Notes: generated from the letters alone by a model not told the origin. Positions 47,731 to 57,278 are shown, numbered from the stretch's first letter. The stretch: DNA of 64,000 bases from Bradyrhizobium sp. CCGUVB4N (GCF_024199945.1 NZ_JANADP010000001.1:1364001-1428000), one strand, 5' to 3'. A program made the numbers and translations.

Positions 47731-49287
47731 GTGACCTCGATCATGACGACATTTCTCATCCGAAACCAATCGCAATGGGGCATGCAAAAAGCCATGCCGA
47801 TCCAGCGGTTGACGAACCGTTTTGAAATCAATGCCGCGCCCCTTCGACGGCGCGATCTGGCTTTCGTTTCGAAAAATCTATTACGTCTGCTGTCAAGACT
47901 TCCGACGTCCTCATCGCGATCGGCCGTTTGCCTTCTAGCGCGGGTCCTGACGTGCGCCTTCGTAATGGCTGGTGTATCAGAAAAGAGTCTTGCGAGCTCC
48001 ATGCAGCACACCAGCTTTGCGCTTGGTAACGGCCTGCAAGTGGTCGTAATCCCCGACCATCGCACACCAGTGGTGACGCAGATGATCTGGTACAAAGTAG
48101 GCTCCGCAGATGAGGCGCCGGGCAAATCCGGACTCGCTCATTTTCTGGAACACCTCATGTTCAAAGGCACAGAGGAGCATGCGATCGGTGAGCTTTCGCA
48201 GATCGTGCATCGCGTCGGTGGAGGCGAAAACGCCTTCACCTCCACTGATTTCACTGCCTATTTTCAGCGCGTCCCGCGCGAACAGCTGTCGACCATGATG
48301 GACCTCGAGGCCGACCGGATGACTGGGCTGGTTCTGAAAGACGAGAACGTGCTGGCCGAGCGCGACGTCGTGCTCGAGGAGCACAACATGCGGGTTGCCA
48401 ACAGCCCTGAGGCGCGGCTGTACGAGCAGATGAAGGGAGCACTCTACCTCAATCACCCCTATGGACGGCCGGTCATCGGTTGGCGACGAGAGATCGAAAA
48501 TTTGGATCGCGAGGACGCGCTCGCCTTCTACCGCCGCTTTTATGCACCGAACAATGCGATCCTGGTGATCGCGGGCGACGTCGAAGCCGCCGACGTGCGC
48601 CCGCTGGTCGAGCACAATTTCGGCTCGATCCCGGCACGGGCCGCTATTCCCGCACGACGCACCCGTCCCCAGGAGCCGGAGCCCGCCGCCCCGCGCACCG
48701 TCACGCTGTCCGATCCTCGCGTCGAGCAGCCGAGCGTGCAGCGCATTTATCTCGTGCCCTCAGCCGCGATGCCCGGCGAGAGCGAGGCACTCGAGGTGCT
48801 CGCGCAATTGATGGGGGGCGGCAGCAACTCCTATCTCTACGGTGCGCTTGTCGTCGACAAACCGCTCGCGGTCTCCGCCGGCGCCAGCTATTCTCGTATC
48901 TCGCTGGACCCGAGCCAGTTCTCGATCTCGGCCGCGCCCAAGCAGGGCGTCAGCTTCGCGGAGGTCGAGCAGGTCATCGACAACGTGATCGCCGACACCG
49001 TGCAGAATCCCATCCGTGCCGAGGATCTCGAACGGGTCAAGAGCCGGCTCATCGCGAGAGCGATCTACGCCCAGGACAGTCAGGCGGTGCTGGCGCAATG
49101 GTATGGAGGCGCGCTGACGACGGGCCTGTCCATCGAGGACATTCGCAGTTGGCCCGACCGCATCCGCGCCGTGACTGCCGAACAGGTACGCGCTGCCGCG
49201 CAAAAGTGGCTGGAGAAGAAGCGCTCGGTCACCGGCTATCTGATCAAGGACATCACCCCGGCCAAGCGCGAGGAGAAGCGCTCGTGA
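47731..49287 (+). CDS. M16 zinc peptidase (catalytic member of a pair)
   Basis: The 518-residue product is a pitrilysin/processing-peptidase family (M16) enzyme. The inverse zinc motif HFLEH is in KSGLAHFLEHLMFKGTEEH, with the downstream glutamate in the NAFTSTDFTAYFQ to ARLYEQ region. The first 85 residues are poorly defined and include a hydrophobic stretch (VCLLARVLTCAFVMAGVS) suggesting export to the periplasm. The start is uncertain, with other ATGs at 47782 and 47794. The C-terminal M16 domain is present. Its stop overlaps the GTG of a second M16 gene, as in many alphaproteobacterial pairs that degrade periplasmic peptides. Confidence 0.9.
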   Translation: MTSIMTTFLIRNQSQWGMQKAMPIQRLTNRFEINAAPLRRRDLAFVSKNLLRLLSRLPTSSSRSAVCLLARVLTCAFVMAGVSEKSLASSMQHTSFALGNGLQVVVIPDHRTPVVTQMIWYKVGSADEAPGKSGLAHFLEHLMFKGTEEHAIGELSQIVHRVGGGENAFTSTDFTAYFQRVPREQLSTMMDLEADRMTGLVLKDENVLAERDVVLEEHNMRVANSPEARLYEQMKGALYLNHPYGRPVIGWRREIENLDREDALAFYRRFYAPNNAILVIAGDVEAADVRPLVEHNFGSIPARAAIPARRTRPQEPEPAAPRTVTLSDPRVEQPSVQRIYLVPSAAMPGESEALEVLAQLMGGGSNSYLYGALVVDKPLAVSAGASYSRISLDPSQFSISAAPKQGVSFAEVEQVIDNVIADTVQNPIRAEDLERVKSRLIARAIYAQDSQAVLAQWYGGALTTGLSIEDIRSWPDRIRAVTAEQVRAAAQKWLEKKRSVTGYLIKDITPAKREEKRS

Positions 49288-50657
49288 CTCATTTCTTCCT
49301 TTGCACGCGACGCACTGCGCTCTCTCTTGCAGGCGGACTCGTCGTTTCGCTCGCGGCGACGACGCTGTCGTACGCTGCTGCCAAGATAGAGCATTTGATC
49401 TCACCGGGCGGCATCGAGGCCTGGTTCGTGCAGGATGCGACCGTGCCGCTGATCGCGATGGAGTATTCCTTTGCCGGCGGCGCGTCGCAGGACCCCAAGG
49501 ACAAGCCGGGCGTGTCCAGCTTGGTTGCCGACCTGCTCGACGAAGGATCGGGCGACCTCGATTCCAAGAGCTACCACGAGCGGCTCGAGCGCCGCGCCGT
49601 CGAGCTCAGCTTCTCGGCCTCCCGCGACACTTTTCGCGGCAGCTTGCGCATGCTCAGCGACAACAAGGACGAGGCCTTCGAGCTGCTCCACACGGCGCTG
49701 ACCTCGCCGCATTTCGATCCCGTCGACGTCGAGCGCATCCGCTCGCAAGTCATCTCGGGTCTCCGCCGCGACACCACCAATCCGACGGCGCTCGCCAGCC
49801 GTAAGTTCCTCGAGATCGCCTTCGGCGCTCATCCCTACGGGCGCCAGGCCAGCGGCACGCTGGAGAGCGTTCCGACCATCACGGTCGCCGACATGAAGGA
49901 CTATGTCGGCCGGGTGCTTGCCAAGGATAGCTTGAAGGTCGCGGTCGTCGGCGACGTCGATCCCGATACGCTCGGCACACTGCTCGACCAGACCTTCGGC
50001 AGCCTGCCGCCCAAGGCAAAGCTGACGCCGATTGTCGACGTCGAGGCGGCCAAGCCGCCGCAGCGCGCCTTCGTCCCGCTCGATGTGCCGCAGACCGTCA
50101 TCGCCTTCGGAGGGCCCGGCGTGAAGCGCAGCGATCCGAACTTCATGGCCTCCTACGTCGTCAACCACATCTTGGGCAGCGCCGGGCTGTCGTCCCGGCT
50201 CTATAGCGAGGTGCGCGAGAAGCGCGGGCTCGCCTATTCGGTGTTCGAGTCGCTGCTCTGGATGGAGCACTCGGCCGTGTTTATCGGCAATACCGGCACC
50301 CGCGCCGACCGCGCGGGCGACACCATCGATGCCATCGAGAACGAAGTGCGCCATATTGCCGAGGACGGCCCGACCCAGAAGGAGCTCGACGAGGCGAAGT
50401 CCTACCTCAAGGGCTCGCAGATGCTCGCGCTCGACACCTCATCCAAGCTCGCGCAGGCACTCCTGCAGTATCAGCAGGACAAGCTGCCGATCGACTACAT
50501 CGAGAAGCGCAACGCCATCGTCGATGCCGTCACGCTGGATGACGCCAAACAGGCCGCCAAGCGGCTCTGGGGCCAGGGGCTGCTCACCGTCGTCGTCGGC
50601 CGCGCCCCGCAGGCCGCCGCACAGCCGGCCGCCGCGCCGGCGGCTAAGTCGAATTGA
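49284..50657 (+). CDS. M16 family protein lacking the zinc motif (partner subunit)
   Basis: The 457-residue protein starts at GTG 49284, overlapping the preceding stop by four bases. A signal peptide is clear (TALSLAGGLVVSLAATTLSYAAA). Two M16 domains follow, but the HxxEH site is replaced (GVSSLVADLLDEGSGDL), so it cannot bind zinc in the usual way. The glycine-rich loop GSAGLSSRLYSEVREKRGLAY is kept, as in non-catalytic partners. It ends in an alanine-proline tail. It probably forms a heterodimer with the preceding enzyme. The frame is open far upstream through the first gene, but that is shadow sequence. Confidence 0.9.
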   Translation: MTHFFLCTRRTALSLAGGLVVSLAATTLSYAAAKIEHLISPGGIEAWFVQDATVPLIAMEYSFAGGASQDPKDKPGVSSLVADLLDEGSGDLDSKSYHERLERRAVELSFSASRDTFRGSLRMLSDNKDEAFELLHTALTSPHFDPVDVERIRSQVISGLRRDTTNPTALASRKFLEIAFGAHPYGRQASGTLESVPTITVADMKDYVGRVLAKDSLKVAVVGDVDPDTLGTLLDQTFGSLPPKAKLTPIVDVEAAKPPQRAFVPLDVPQTVIAFGGPGVKRSDPNFMASYVVNHILGSAGLSSRLYSEVREKRGLAYSVFESLLWMEHSAVFIGNTGTRADRAGDTIDAIENEVRHIAEDGPTQKELDEAKSYLKGSQMLALDTSSKLAQALLQYQQDKLPIDYIEKRNAIVDAVTLDDAKQAAKRLWGQGLLTVVVGRAPQAAAQPAAAPAAKSN

Positions 50658-50766
50658 TCGGCGGCTTTCCTCCGCCGATGGCCGGACTTGTCCCGGCCGT
50701 CGGCGCCATTCAGGATGCGCCCGTGCATGCCCGATGATTCCGGGCATGAGGAATACCGGTGCCATC

Positions 50767-51171
50767 ATGCTGCGGATATCCCGCGACCTTGTCATCGACG
50801 AGGACGACATCGAGGTCGGCTTCGTCCGCGCCTCTGGGCCGGGCGGGCAGAATGTAAACAAGGTCGTGACTTTGGCCTAGCTGCGCTTCGACAGGCGCAA
50901 GCTGACGCCACCCGAGGACGCCGTCATCCAGCGCCCACACTGCCGGCAAGCGCATGACCAAGGACGGCATCATCGTGATTCAGGCACGGCGCTTCCGCAC
51001 TCAGGAGCGCAACCGCCAGGACGCGATCGAGCGCCTCCTCGATCCTCCGCGGGGCCATGGCGCGGCCAACCCCGCGACGCGCAACACGGCCGACCGCCGC
51101 GCCGGCTCGACAGCAAGAAGCGCCGTAGCGATATCAAGGCCGGCCGCGGCGGTAGCCGCTTCGACGACTGA
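50767..51171 (+). pseudogene. arfB: arfB-like peptide release factor, interrupted
   Basis: The frame begins MLRISRDLVIDEDDIEVGFV and keeps the catalytic GGQ loop in RASGPGGQNVNKV, but a TAG at 50878 stops it where family members continue. The next codons still read LRFDRRKLTPPED, then after a shift MTKDGIIVIQARRFRTQERN and a basic tail ending KAGRGGSRFDD. ArfB rescues stalled ribosomes. A nonsense change and a small frameshift disable this copy. Confidence 0.85.
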
Positions 51172-51193
51172 GCATCCACAGCTGACTTGGCAA

Positions 51194-51224
51194 GAACCTC
51201 CGGCCGTAGAACGACCGGAGGTTC
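51194..51224. terminator. Hairpin between convergent genes
   Basis: GAACCTCCGG (51194-51203) pairs perfectly with CCGGAGGTTC (51215-51224). It lies between the arfB relic and the convergent small gene, so it is a likely bidirectional terminator, though without a strong T run. Confidence 0.6.
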
Positions 51225-51243
51225 AACGTCTGGAATGATCGAA

Positions 51244-51549
51244 TTAGTAGCGCTTGCCGGTAGCGGTGCCGCCCGGTGCGGAAACGTCGCCCGTCCCCTT
51301 GTGTACGGCGCTGCCGGTCGTGCTGACCGTACCCTTCGTTCCCTTGGTCGGCTTCATGCCGACCTTCTCGCCGGCGGCCCCCGGCTCCGCGTTCAGCTCC
51401 TCGTCCCCACTGCCTGACACCGTACCCTGCATCTGTTTGCTTTGTACGCCGCGCAGCTTGGCGTCCGATGATACGCCTTGCGCCAGGACGGGCCCTGCAA
51501 GCAGTGAAGAAAAGGCGCATGCGATCACGGAGGTCTTCACTAACTTCAT
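51244..51549 (-). CDS. Small exported hypothetical protein
   Basis: From ATG 51549 (AGGAGAA upstream) the product has 101 residues: a clear signal peptide (MKLVKTSVIACAFSSLLAGP, cut after VLAQ or LAQ) and a low-complexity glycine/threonine/lysine-rich mature part (GMKPTKGTKGTVSTTGSAV). No domain is recognised. Small proteins of this kind are common in Bradyrhizobium and may be periplasmic. Confidence 0.7.
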   Translation of the reverse strand: MKLVKTSVIACAFSSLLAGPVLAQGVSSDAKLRGVQSKQMQGTVSGSGDEELNAEPGAAGEKVGMKPTKGTKGTVSTTGSAVHKGTGDVSAPGGTATGKRY

Positions 51550-51903
51550 CCATTTCTCCTGGATTTTATTCGCAATGAACGGTTCGGCTACACAACGCCG
51601 TTCGCCCGATCCGAACCGTCCCATTCAATGTGTGCGGCCGAATGGCGCGACCGTCATGCAATCCGGATCGTGTGGTGATGGTTTAGAGATTTCTGGGCGG
51701 TTTCGCGGAATTGCGCTCCTCATATGCGGCGGCGGGGAACACGGATTGGCATGCGAGCAGCGTGGACTTATCCCATGCATTTGCCGCTCCGGCGAGGCTA
51801 GATTGGCCGGATTCACCGAGGAAGCCATCCCCGTCCGCCAGCCTCCAGAGCAAGTCGTCAATCGCATCGCCGCCGGCGAAGTGGCGCCAACGCGTCAAAT
51901 GTT

Positions 51904-51932
51904 CTTGAATCGGTCGTGGCGTCAAGTTGTAC
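51904..51932 (+). repeat. 29-bp motif upstream of secreted protein gene, copy 1
   Basis: A 29-base sequence starting CTTGAATCGGTCGTGGC is identical at 54883-54911. Each copy ends 35-38 bp before the start codon of one of the two paralogous genes, so it probably contains the promoter. Confidence 0.75.
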
Positions 51933-51966
51933 ACCGTACCGAGGCATATCCGCGAAGTATACGTAA

Positions 51967-52479
51967 ATGAAAAAAGCCATTCTCACTGTTGTACTATGTT
52001 CCGTTTTCGGTTTGCTCGGGCTGAATGTGGTTGCGCTCGCGGACTCCACCCGACGCTTTGATTGCACCATAGACGGGACGGATCGAGAGCCGGTAGGCGA
52101 TCGAAATGGACAGCACATCATTGTCAGCCTTCAATACACCTGTCGTGTCGCTGATGGGCCGTTGAAGGACGCAGGAATCACGGCAATATCGGTCAGCGAG
52201 TGGGACGGTGAGAAAGGGACGTACCTGGCTTCTCTCGACGTTCACCGCGCGCTCGAAGGATTTGCAGTTGGCCAGCTCTTGGAGGGGATCGGCTCCTCAG
52301 TCATGGAGAACAACAGGACCGATGGGATCGCAGCTTCGGGTAAGACGGTGTTTAAGTTCGCATCCGGCTCGTTGGCCGCTCTCTCCGGAAAGACTATCAG
52401 ATTTACGACCAAGCCCGCCGGTGCTCGCCGGTTCGAGATAGAGTTCACAGATTGGCCTGAAGCTGCTCAACCGAAATGA
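51967..52479 (+). CDS. Exported paralog A, unknown family
   Basis: This 170-residue protein has a signal peptide (MKKAILTVVLCSVFGLLGLN, cleaved after VALA) and a beta-rich mature part with two cysteines in the region FDCTIDGTDREPVGDR and QYTCRVADGPL. About 60 percent of it is shared with the product at 54949, including the end RFEIEFTDWPEAAQPK. I do not recognise a domain. The gene lies upstream of a convergent GH18 gene; the paralog lies on its other side. Confidence 0.75.
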   Translation: MKKAILTVVLCSVFGLLGLNVVALADSTRRFDCTIDGTDREPVGDRNGQHIIVSLQYTCRVADGPLKDAGITAISVSEWDGEKGTYLASLDVHRALEGFAVGQLLEGIGSSVMENNRTDGIAASGKTVFKFASGSLAALSGKTIRFTTKPAGARRFEIEFTDWPEAAQPK

Positions 52480-52883
52480 CGCAGCGGGTCGAGATTCAGT
52501 CAATTTCGAGTGACGATCCAAGCACGATTTATTCTTACCCTGCACGACGGCGAGCCGCTCGGAGCGAATTCGCCGTTAGCACTTCGCGATCAGTGCGCAT
52601 TCGCCAGTACTCGCTAAGCGGGCTCAAGGCATGGTCTCCGATCTTGTTTACGCCTAAGACTTCGTGACCCAAGCGTGCTCCTTGGCAAAACTCATGTGTA
52701 TCTGGAGGATCGCTATCCTACTCGGTCTCAGTCAAGGCTCCAGGCAATCTGGCAAGCTACGGCCGAGCAGGGAATCGCGGCCCTATGGGGGCTATCGGTT
52801 TTCGCTTTCGGCAAATTCTCGCCGGCAGGACCTGCAAACTCTATCAAGGCAGCAGGATATGATCTTGAGTAACTGGAATTCCT
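52480..52883. other. No recognisable gene
   Basis: Short frames only between paralog A and the convergent GH18 gene. Confidence 0.4.
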
Positions 52884-54488
52884 CTAGCCTGGGATGTTGG
52901 CTTCGCAGTTATAATACTGTCCGGAAAGCCTCATTTTCGTGCAAGCCTCCTTCAGCACGTCCTTCGGGCTAGCCCAGTTCGGTTTCCATTGATCTCGATC
53001 GAAGCGAACGTTTTTGTATAAATCCCACATGATGATCCCTGACCGAGAATGCTTTATTGTCTCGTCAATGATCTTCGTCAGATCCTCTCTGGTAAGTGGC
53101 AGATTCCCGCTTGCTGGTTGTCCCACTTCAAAGCCGACCGTGATCGGTGGCGCGATCAGGAGTTTGCGGGGCTGAATTGAGGCTCGAGCGCCGGTTCTCG
53201 ATCCTGAGACTTTTGCGTGCAAGTCTGCAAACTTTGAATCTGCCGGCAGTCCGTCGCCATTTTTGAGCCAAATCGCGGACTGCGCATAGTAATAGTTTGC
53301 CTGTCCTACGAGATCGCATGGAATGTAGGTCCGGGGACGGGTGCGCTCACAGTCCAGTTCACCAAGATCGTAGGACATAATGCCGACCTGGCTTAACTTG
53401 TCGATCTCCGCCTTGTGGAGCAGGGCGGTGTTGTAGATCAGGCCATAAAGATTGCCGCCCCGCCATACACCTCCATAAGCACCCGAGTTCGGAGCGACAG
53501 TGTCCCAATTAGCCGACATATTGGGGATCCCACCGTTGGCAGGCGCTGCAACGCTGACATTCAAGGATCGATTGTTGCTTGTGATCGCGTTGTCCAGCGA
53601 CTTCAGAATTGCAGCGAACTTCTCGACCGTCCACGGCATAGCGCGTGGAGCCTTGTCGCTGTCAGGATTGAGTTTCATGGCGTCGTCAAATACGTCAGCT
53701 CCTATGCCAAGCTGCATCAAGGCCTTGTCGTCTAACATCTCCGCTTTCATCGCATCATTGGTGGGTGCGGGTGGCGTGATATTGTCGGGAGTCAACGTCC
53801 AAGACTTGGCATTGATGTCGGCGTGCCAGAACTCTTCATAATCGACATCGATGCCCGTAACCCCAAGATCATTTGCGAGCGCAACGATGTTCTTGTATGC
53901 GCGATCTGCGTCGCTTCCTATGATGCCGCTTTCAAATTGAGGACGAGGAATCACAGTCGAAGGATTCGGAAAGATATCATACGCTTCATACTCCGGGCCG
54001 CATGAATTGTTCTTTCCTGCCGTCGCATCGTAGATTTTGGGATAACAACTGAAGTTCCATCCGCCGACTGCTATGGAGGTTTCCACGCCATGGGCTTTTA
54101 GATCGGCGACGATCCTTTTCAGAGTCTCGAAGTCGCCTTTCGGATCTCTGTTCTCCGTAGAGACAGTCTTGGTTGTGCCTTTGTCACTGCTACAGGTATA
54201 ACCAAAAAGTCCCGTGCAGGTCAGATCATTCGAAGTGTATCTGATCAAACTGGGCTGCACGAATGACAGCACGAGGCTGTTGAAATTTGTCTGATCGTGT
54301 TCGATCTTTTCGCTGAGCTCCTTGAGATTTTCCAGACTCGCGTAGTAATCCGGTGTGCCTTTCTCTGCTCCGGGACCTGTCAGGTAGTAGGCCGAAATTG
54401 TGGGCGCCGCGAGCCCATTCCCGGCAAGGCAAGATGTAAGCGTGATCGACAATAGAGCCTGGCGCAATGTTCTTCTGCCGCTCATCAT
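52884..54488 (-). CDS. Secreted GH18 chitinase-like protein
   Basis: From ATG 54488 (AAGGA upstream; another ATG directly follows) the product has about 534 residues with a signal peptide (LLSITLTSCLAGNGLAA). The catalytic GH18 motif is in LGVTGIDVDYEEFWHAD, where DxDxE carries the acid glutamate, and the preceding SIAVGGWNFS strand is the family's SxGG motif. The downstream tyrosine-containing GIMSYDLGELDC and the tryptophan in SGIIMWDLYKN complete the barrel. It should hydrolyse or bind beta-1,4-GlcNAc chains such as chitin, chitooligosaccharides or Nod factors. No separate chitin-binding domain is seen. It is one of few genes here lying between two paralogs on the other strand. Confidence 0.85.
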   Translation of the reverse strand: MMSGRRTLRQALLSITLTSCLAGNGLAAPTISAYYLTGPGAEKGTPDYYASLENLKELSEKIEHDQTNFNSLVLSFVQPSLIRYTSNDLTCTGLFGYTCSSDKGTTKTVSTENRDPKGDFETLKRIVADLKAHGVETSIAVGGWNFSCYPKIYDATAGKNNSCGPEYEAYDIFPNPSTVIPRPQFESGIIGSDADRAYKNIVALANDLGVTGIDVDYEEFWHADINAKSWTLTPDNITPPAPTNDAMKAEMLDDKALMQLGIGADVFDDAMKLNPDSDKAPRAMPWTVEKFAAILKSLDNAITSNNRSLNVSVAAPANGGIPNMSANWDTVAPNSGAYGGVWRGGNLYGLIYNTALLHKAEIDKLSQVGIMSYDLGELDCERTRPRTYIPCDLVGQANYYYAQSAIWLKNGDGLPADSKFADLHAKVSGSRTGARASIQPRKLLIAPPITVGFEVGQPASGNLPLTREDLTKIIDETIKHSRSGIIMWDLYKNVRFDRDQWKPNWASPKDVLKEACTKMRLSGQYYNCEANIPG

Positions 54489-54882
54489 TTTTTCCTTTTG
54501 ACAAGATCGACGGCTGCCCTGCTTCCTGCGTACCGCAGCCACCGACGCGGTAGCAAGCGATCAGTGCTCACCAGGCTCGAACCGGCTATTTCGCCCAAGA
54601 TCTGTGAACTGTTGCGCAAACCCCTTTCGGGCGGCTTTTGGCTGTCTGAGGGAAGGTCATCCTCAACCGGAGCTTTCCCCATATCTGTCCAAGCCCCGCG
54701 TGCCATCCACGTCAGGCGCCACAACGTTGGACCGCCAAAGAGCAGCGAGGTCGACTTTGCCGTGATAGCGGCGTGCGCCAGAATTCAGAGTTTCCGTAAC
54801 GTCCGATTATAGGACGCTTGACTCAAGGGCGCGGATACTTGGCCGCGGGTCGCGCAATGTTCTGTCATCGTGGCTGAAGGAG
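54489..54882. other. No recognisable gene
   Basis: Promoter side of the GH18 gene and the gap to the second 29-bp motif. Nothing else is seen. Confidence 0.4.
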
Positions 54883-54911
54883 CTTGAATCGGTCGTGGCG
54901 TCAAGTTGTAC
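54883..54911 (+). repeat. 29-bp motif upstream of secreted protein gene, copy 2
   Basis: Identical to 51904-51932; sequence on either side differs. It ends 38 bp before the ATG of paralog B. Confidence 0.75.
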
Positions 54912-54948
54912 GTATCAAGCGGAGGATATCCCACGAAGGCATAAGCGG

Positions 54949-55458
54949 ATGAAGACATCCTTTCTCGCGATCGTACTATGTTCCGCTTTGGGTTTGCTCG
55001 GGCTGAGCGGGGGAGCGCGTGCGGACACGATCCGGCGTTATGACTGCTCGACAGACGGGGTTGATCGAGAGCCAATGGGCGATCGGGATGAGCACGTCAT
55101 CATCAGCCTTCAATATACCTGTCACGTGGCCGACGGGCCATTGAGAGACGCCACGATCACGGCGATTTCGGTCAGCGAGTTGGATGGTCAGAAAGGGACG
55201 TCTTTAGCGTCTCTCGATATTCACCACGCGGTCGACGGATTTGCAGTTGGACAGCTTCTGGAGGGGGTCGCCCTCCTAGTTATGCGGGATAAGAGACCTC
55301 TTGGCATAGCTGCATCCGGTAAGATGGTCTTTAAGTTCGCATCCGGCTCACTAGCGGCGCTGTCAGGAAAGGCAGTCAACTTTACGACCAAGCCGGCCGG
55401 ATTTGGTCGGTTCGAGATGGAGTTCTCAGATTGGCCTGAAGCCGCTCAACCGAAGTGA
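54949..55458 (+). CDS. Exported paralog B, unknown family
   Basis: The product from ATG 54949 has 169 residues, a signal peptide (AIVLCSALGLLGLSGGARA) and a mature part closely similar to paralog A (RYDCSTDGVDREPMGDR, LQYTCHVADGPL, KFASGSLAALSGK, DWPEAAQPK). The two cysteines are conserved in both. The duplicate includes the 29-bp upstream motif, so gene and control were copied together. Function is unknown. Confidence 0.75.
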   Translation: MKTSFLAIVLCSALGLLGLSGGARADTIRRYDCSTDGVDREPMGDRDEHVIISLQYTCHVADGPLRDATITAISVSELDGQKGTSLASLDIHHAVDGFAVGQLLEGVALLVMRDKRPLGIAASGKMVFKFASGSLAALSGKAVNFTTKPAGFGRFEMEFSDWPEAAQPK

Positions 55459-55882
55459 GCCAGCCTTGCGCGCCCGGCTGGCTTTCTGGAATCAGTCAAA
55501 CCGTATGGACAATGTGGAAACGCGGCTCGAACGTCTCGTTTGTTGTCGGCCATGGGAGTCTGGGCAACGTCTTGATGAGTCCGCGACAGAATGGTCGCGT
55601 CCTGGAAAAAGAAGAAGACATCAAGCTAGCCTACATCATAAGCGCGGTGCCCGCGCTGGCCCACCGTTACGGGGACGGGGGCCGGCCACTGTTATGGGAG
55701 CGGCACCGTGACCTCGCCGCTCCTAAGAGTTCCATGATCGTCGATGTCGCGCTGAGCGATCGTGCTGAGCGGTCTCTTCGCGACTGCGCATATCACTCCA
55801 ACGCAGCTACGCTTGGACGACGTCCCTAGAACACCAGTTCTTCGATCGGCAAACGTGAGATTCTTGTGCGCCGGCAGCCAAG
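55459..55882. other. No recognisable gene
   Basis: Gap between paralog B and the convergent biosynthetic operon. A plus frame (55455-55829) lacks a recognisable domain. Confidence 0.4.
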
Positions 55883-57250
55883 TCAGTCGTCCACCACGAC
55901 CGGCCGCGGTAACGCACCGCTGATCCCGTTGGCTAGCTTTGTGACTTCGGCGAAATAGCGGTCCACCGCGCTGCGGGCGGTCGGCGTGCCGGGGTGACGG
56001 AAATTCAAGCAGATTCCATCGTGTGACCGGCTGACCCACACATAGACCTCCTGCGGGTCGTTGCTGCGGCTTATCAGAAATCTCGTTCGCCAGCGCGCCC
56101 AGCAATCCGACCCTGGAACCACCCGATCGTCCATATAGGAGACCATAAAGCGATCGCGCAATGCAGCCCCTAGCACTTCCATCGCTTTGGAAAAAGGCAC
56201 CTGCGCGGTTTCTTTGGCCCGCTTCAGTTCGAGTCCAACGGATCGTAGTAGATCTGGGAACGTGTCGGACACTGGGAAGCTTACTGGGCTCATCCCGACA
56301 TACCACCCAACCGAGTTCTTCCATCGCGTTGCGTTTCGCGTGTGAAAGGGAGCGACGGAGCGAAATTTCTTTTGGTTGCCCAGCGCTTTTCCCGCCAAGG
56401 CCAGGCACGCAAACATGCCTGCCATTGTATGTCCGCCTTGGGCGCGGCACGCCCGATCGAACCTGACTGCACTTTCCGCGTCAGATAGCCAGATCCGTCT
56501 GGTTTGCTGCAGGGCGGCGGCGCCGCCCAATGCACCGACTGACACCGGAAAATCGGGCAGTTGACCGCCGGTGGCCGCAATTAGCTCGCGCCAGTGTCCG
56601 ATCACCGGATCCCCGTCGGTCAGATCGCTCACACGAGCGCGCTCGGAGACGGCGTACTCCAGATAGCTGTGCGCCGGAGCCAGTCGCGGGGCCACGCCCT
56701 GAATCGCCGCGGAGTAGAGTTCCCTGATCTCGTAGGGTACCGAGGCCATTGAGTAGGCATCTGTCACCGAGTGGTCGGAGGCGATGACGAGAGTGGTGCA
56801 TCCGGGCCGGCTGATTGTTACGAAGACATGCGGTGGCCAGCTCAGCGGTTCCGTTTTGGTGTCGAACACATCTTCTAGCGTCCGGGCCAATTCGCCCGGA
56901 TCAGCGTAGTCACCGAGCTCGACCAGATCGAGTGCTGCCGCGCCCGGGCCGACCGTCGCAAGGTGGATCGCAGTACCGTCCCTGTCGAAGCGGCAGCGTA
57001 GTGCCTCGTGCCGGTCGACCCAGCCAAGGATCGCCGAGCTCAGTGCTGTCGTATCGACCTCGCCCGACCATTCAAACGTGACGCCCAGCCAGGTTGGCCG
57101 GCCATTCTCGAAACAGCGAAGGTGTTCCTCCTGAACATAGGACGGGCGACGCGGGTCCGGGCGCCATCTGGCCGTGCCGGGCACGCTGATGCGCCACAAG
57201 GTCAGCCGGCCCGGCCGCAAATCGAGGTCCCCGAGATCGTTGATCTCCAT
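55883..57250 (-). CDS. Condensation-domain acyltransferase
   Basis: This 455-residue protein is a stand-alone condensation-type (CoA/carrier-dependent) acyltransferase. The catalytic motif HHxxxDG appears as ASDHSVTDAYSM (about residues 155-166), with the active histidine and aspartate kept, glycine changed to alanine and the first histidine to aspartate. FEWSGEVDTTALSSAILGWV and HEALRCRFDRDG are typical of the first lobe, and SVGWYVGMSPVSFPV of the second. Relatives such as PapA-type enzymes form esters or amides in lipids and nonribosomal products. It lies 28 bp after the MFS gene and ends the operon. No peptide synthetase or carrier protein is nearby. Confidence 0.85.
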   Translation of the reverse strand: MEINDLGDLDLRPGRLTLWRISVPGTARWRPDPRRPSYVQEEHLRCFENGRPTWLGVTFEWSGEVDTTALSSAILGWVDRHEALRCRFDRDGTAIHLATVGPGAAALDLVELGDYADPGELARTLEDVFDTKTEPLSWPPHVFVTISRPGCTTLVIASDHSVTDAYSMASVPYEIRELYSAAIQGVAPRLAPAHSYLEYAVSERARVSDLTDGDPVIGHWRELIAATGGQLPDFPVSVGALGGAAALQQTRRIWLSDAESAVRFDRACRAQGGHTMAGMFACLALAGKALGNQKKFRSVAPFHTRNATRWKNSVGWYVGMSPVSFPVSDTFPDLLRSVGLELKRAKETAQVPFSKAMEVLGAALRDRFMVSYMDDRVVPGSDCWARWRTRFLISRSNDPQEVYVWVSRSHDGICLNFRHPGTPTARSAVDRYFAEVTKLANGISGALPRPVVVDD

Positions 57251-57278
57251 GCACAGTCCTGCCAGCCAGTCCGTGGTA

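Noticed and set aside
48480..49283. Long in-frame upstream extension of the second M16 gene
   Set aside because: The extension runs through the first M16 gene in another frame and is arginine-rich noise; the signal peptide begins at GTG 49284.
49401..50354. 317-codon minus-strand frame opposite the second M16 gene
   Set aside because: It is antisense to a conserved protein with signal peptide and has no recognisable domain.
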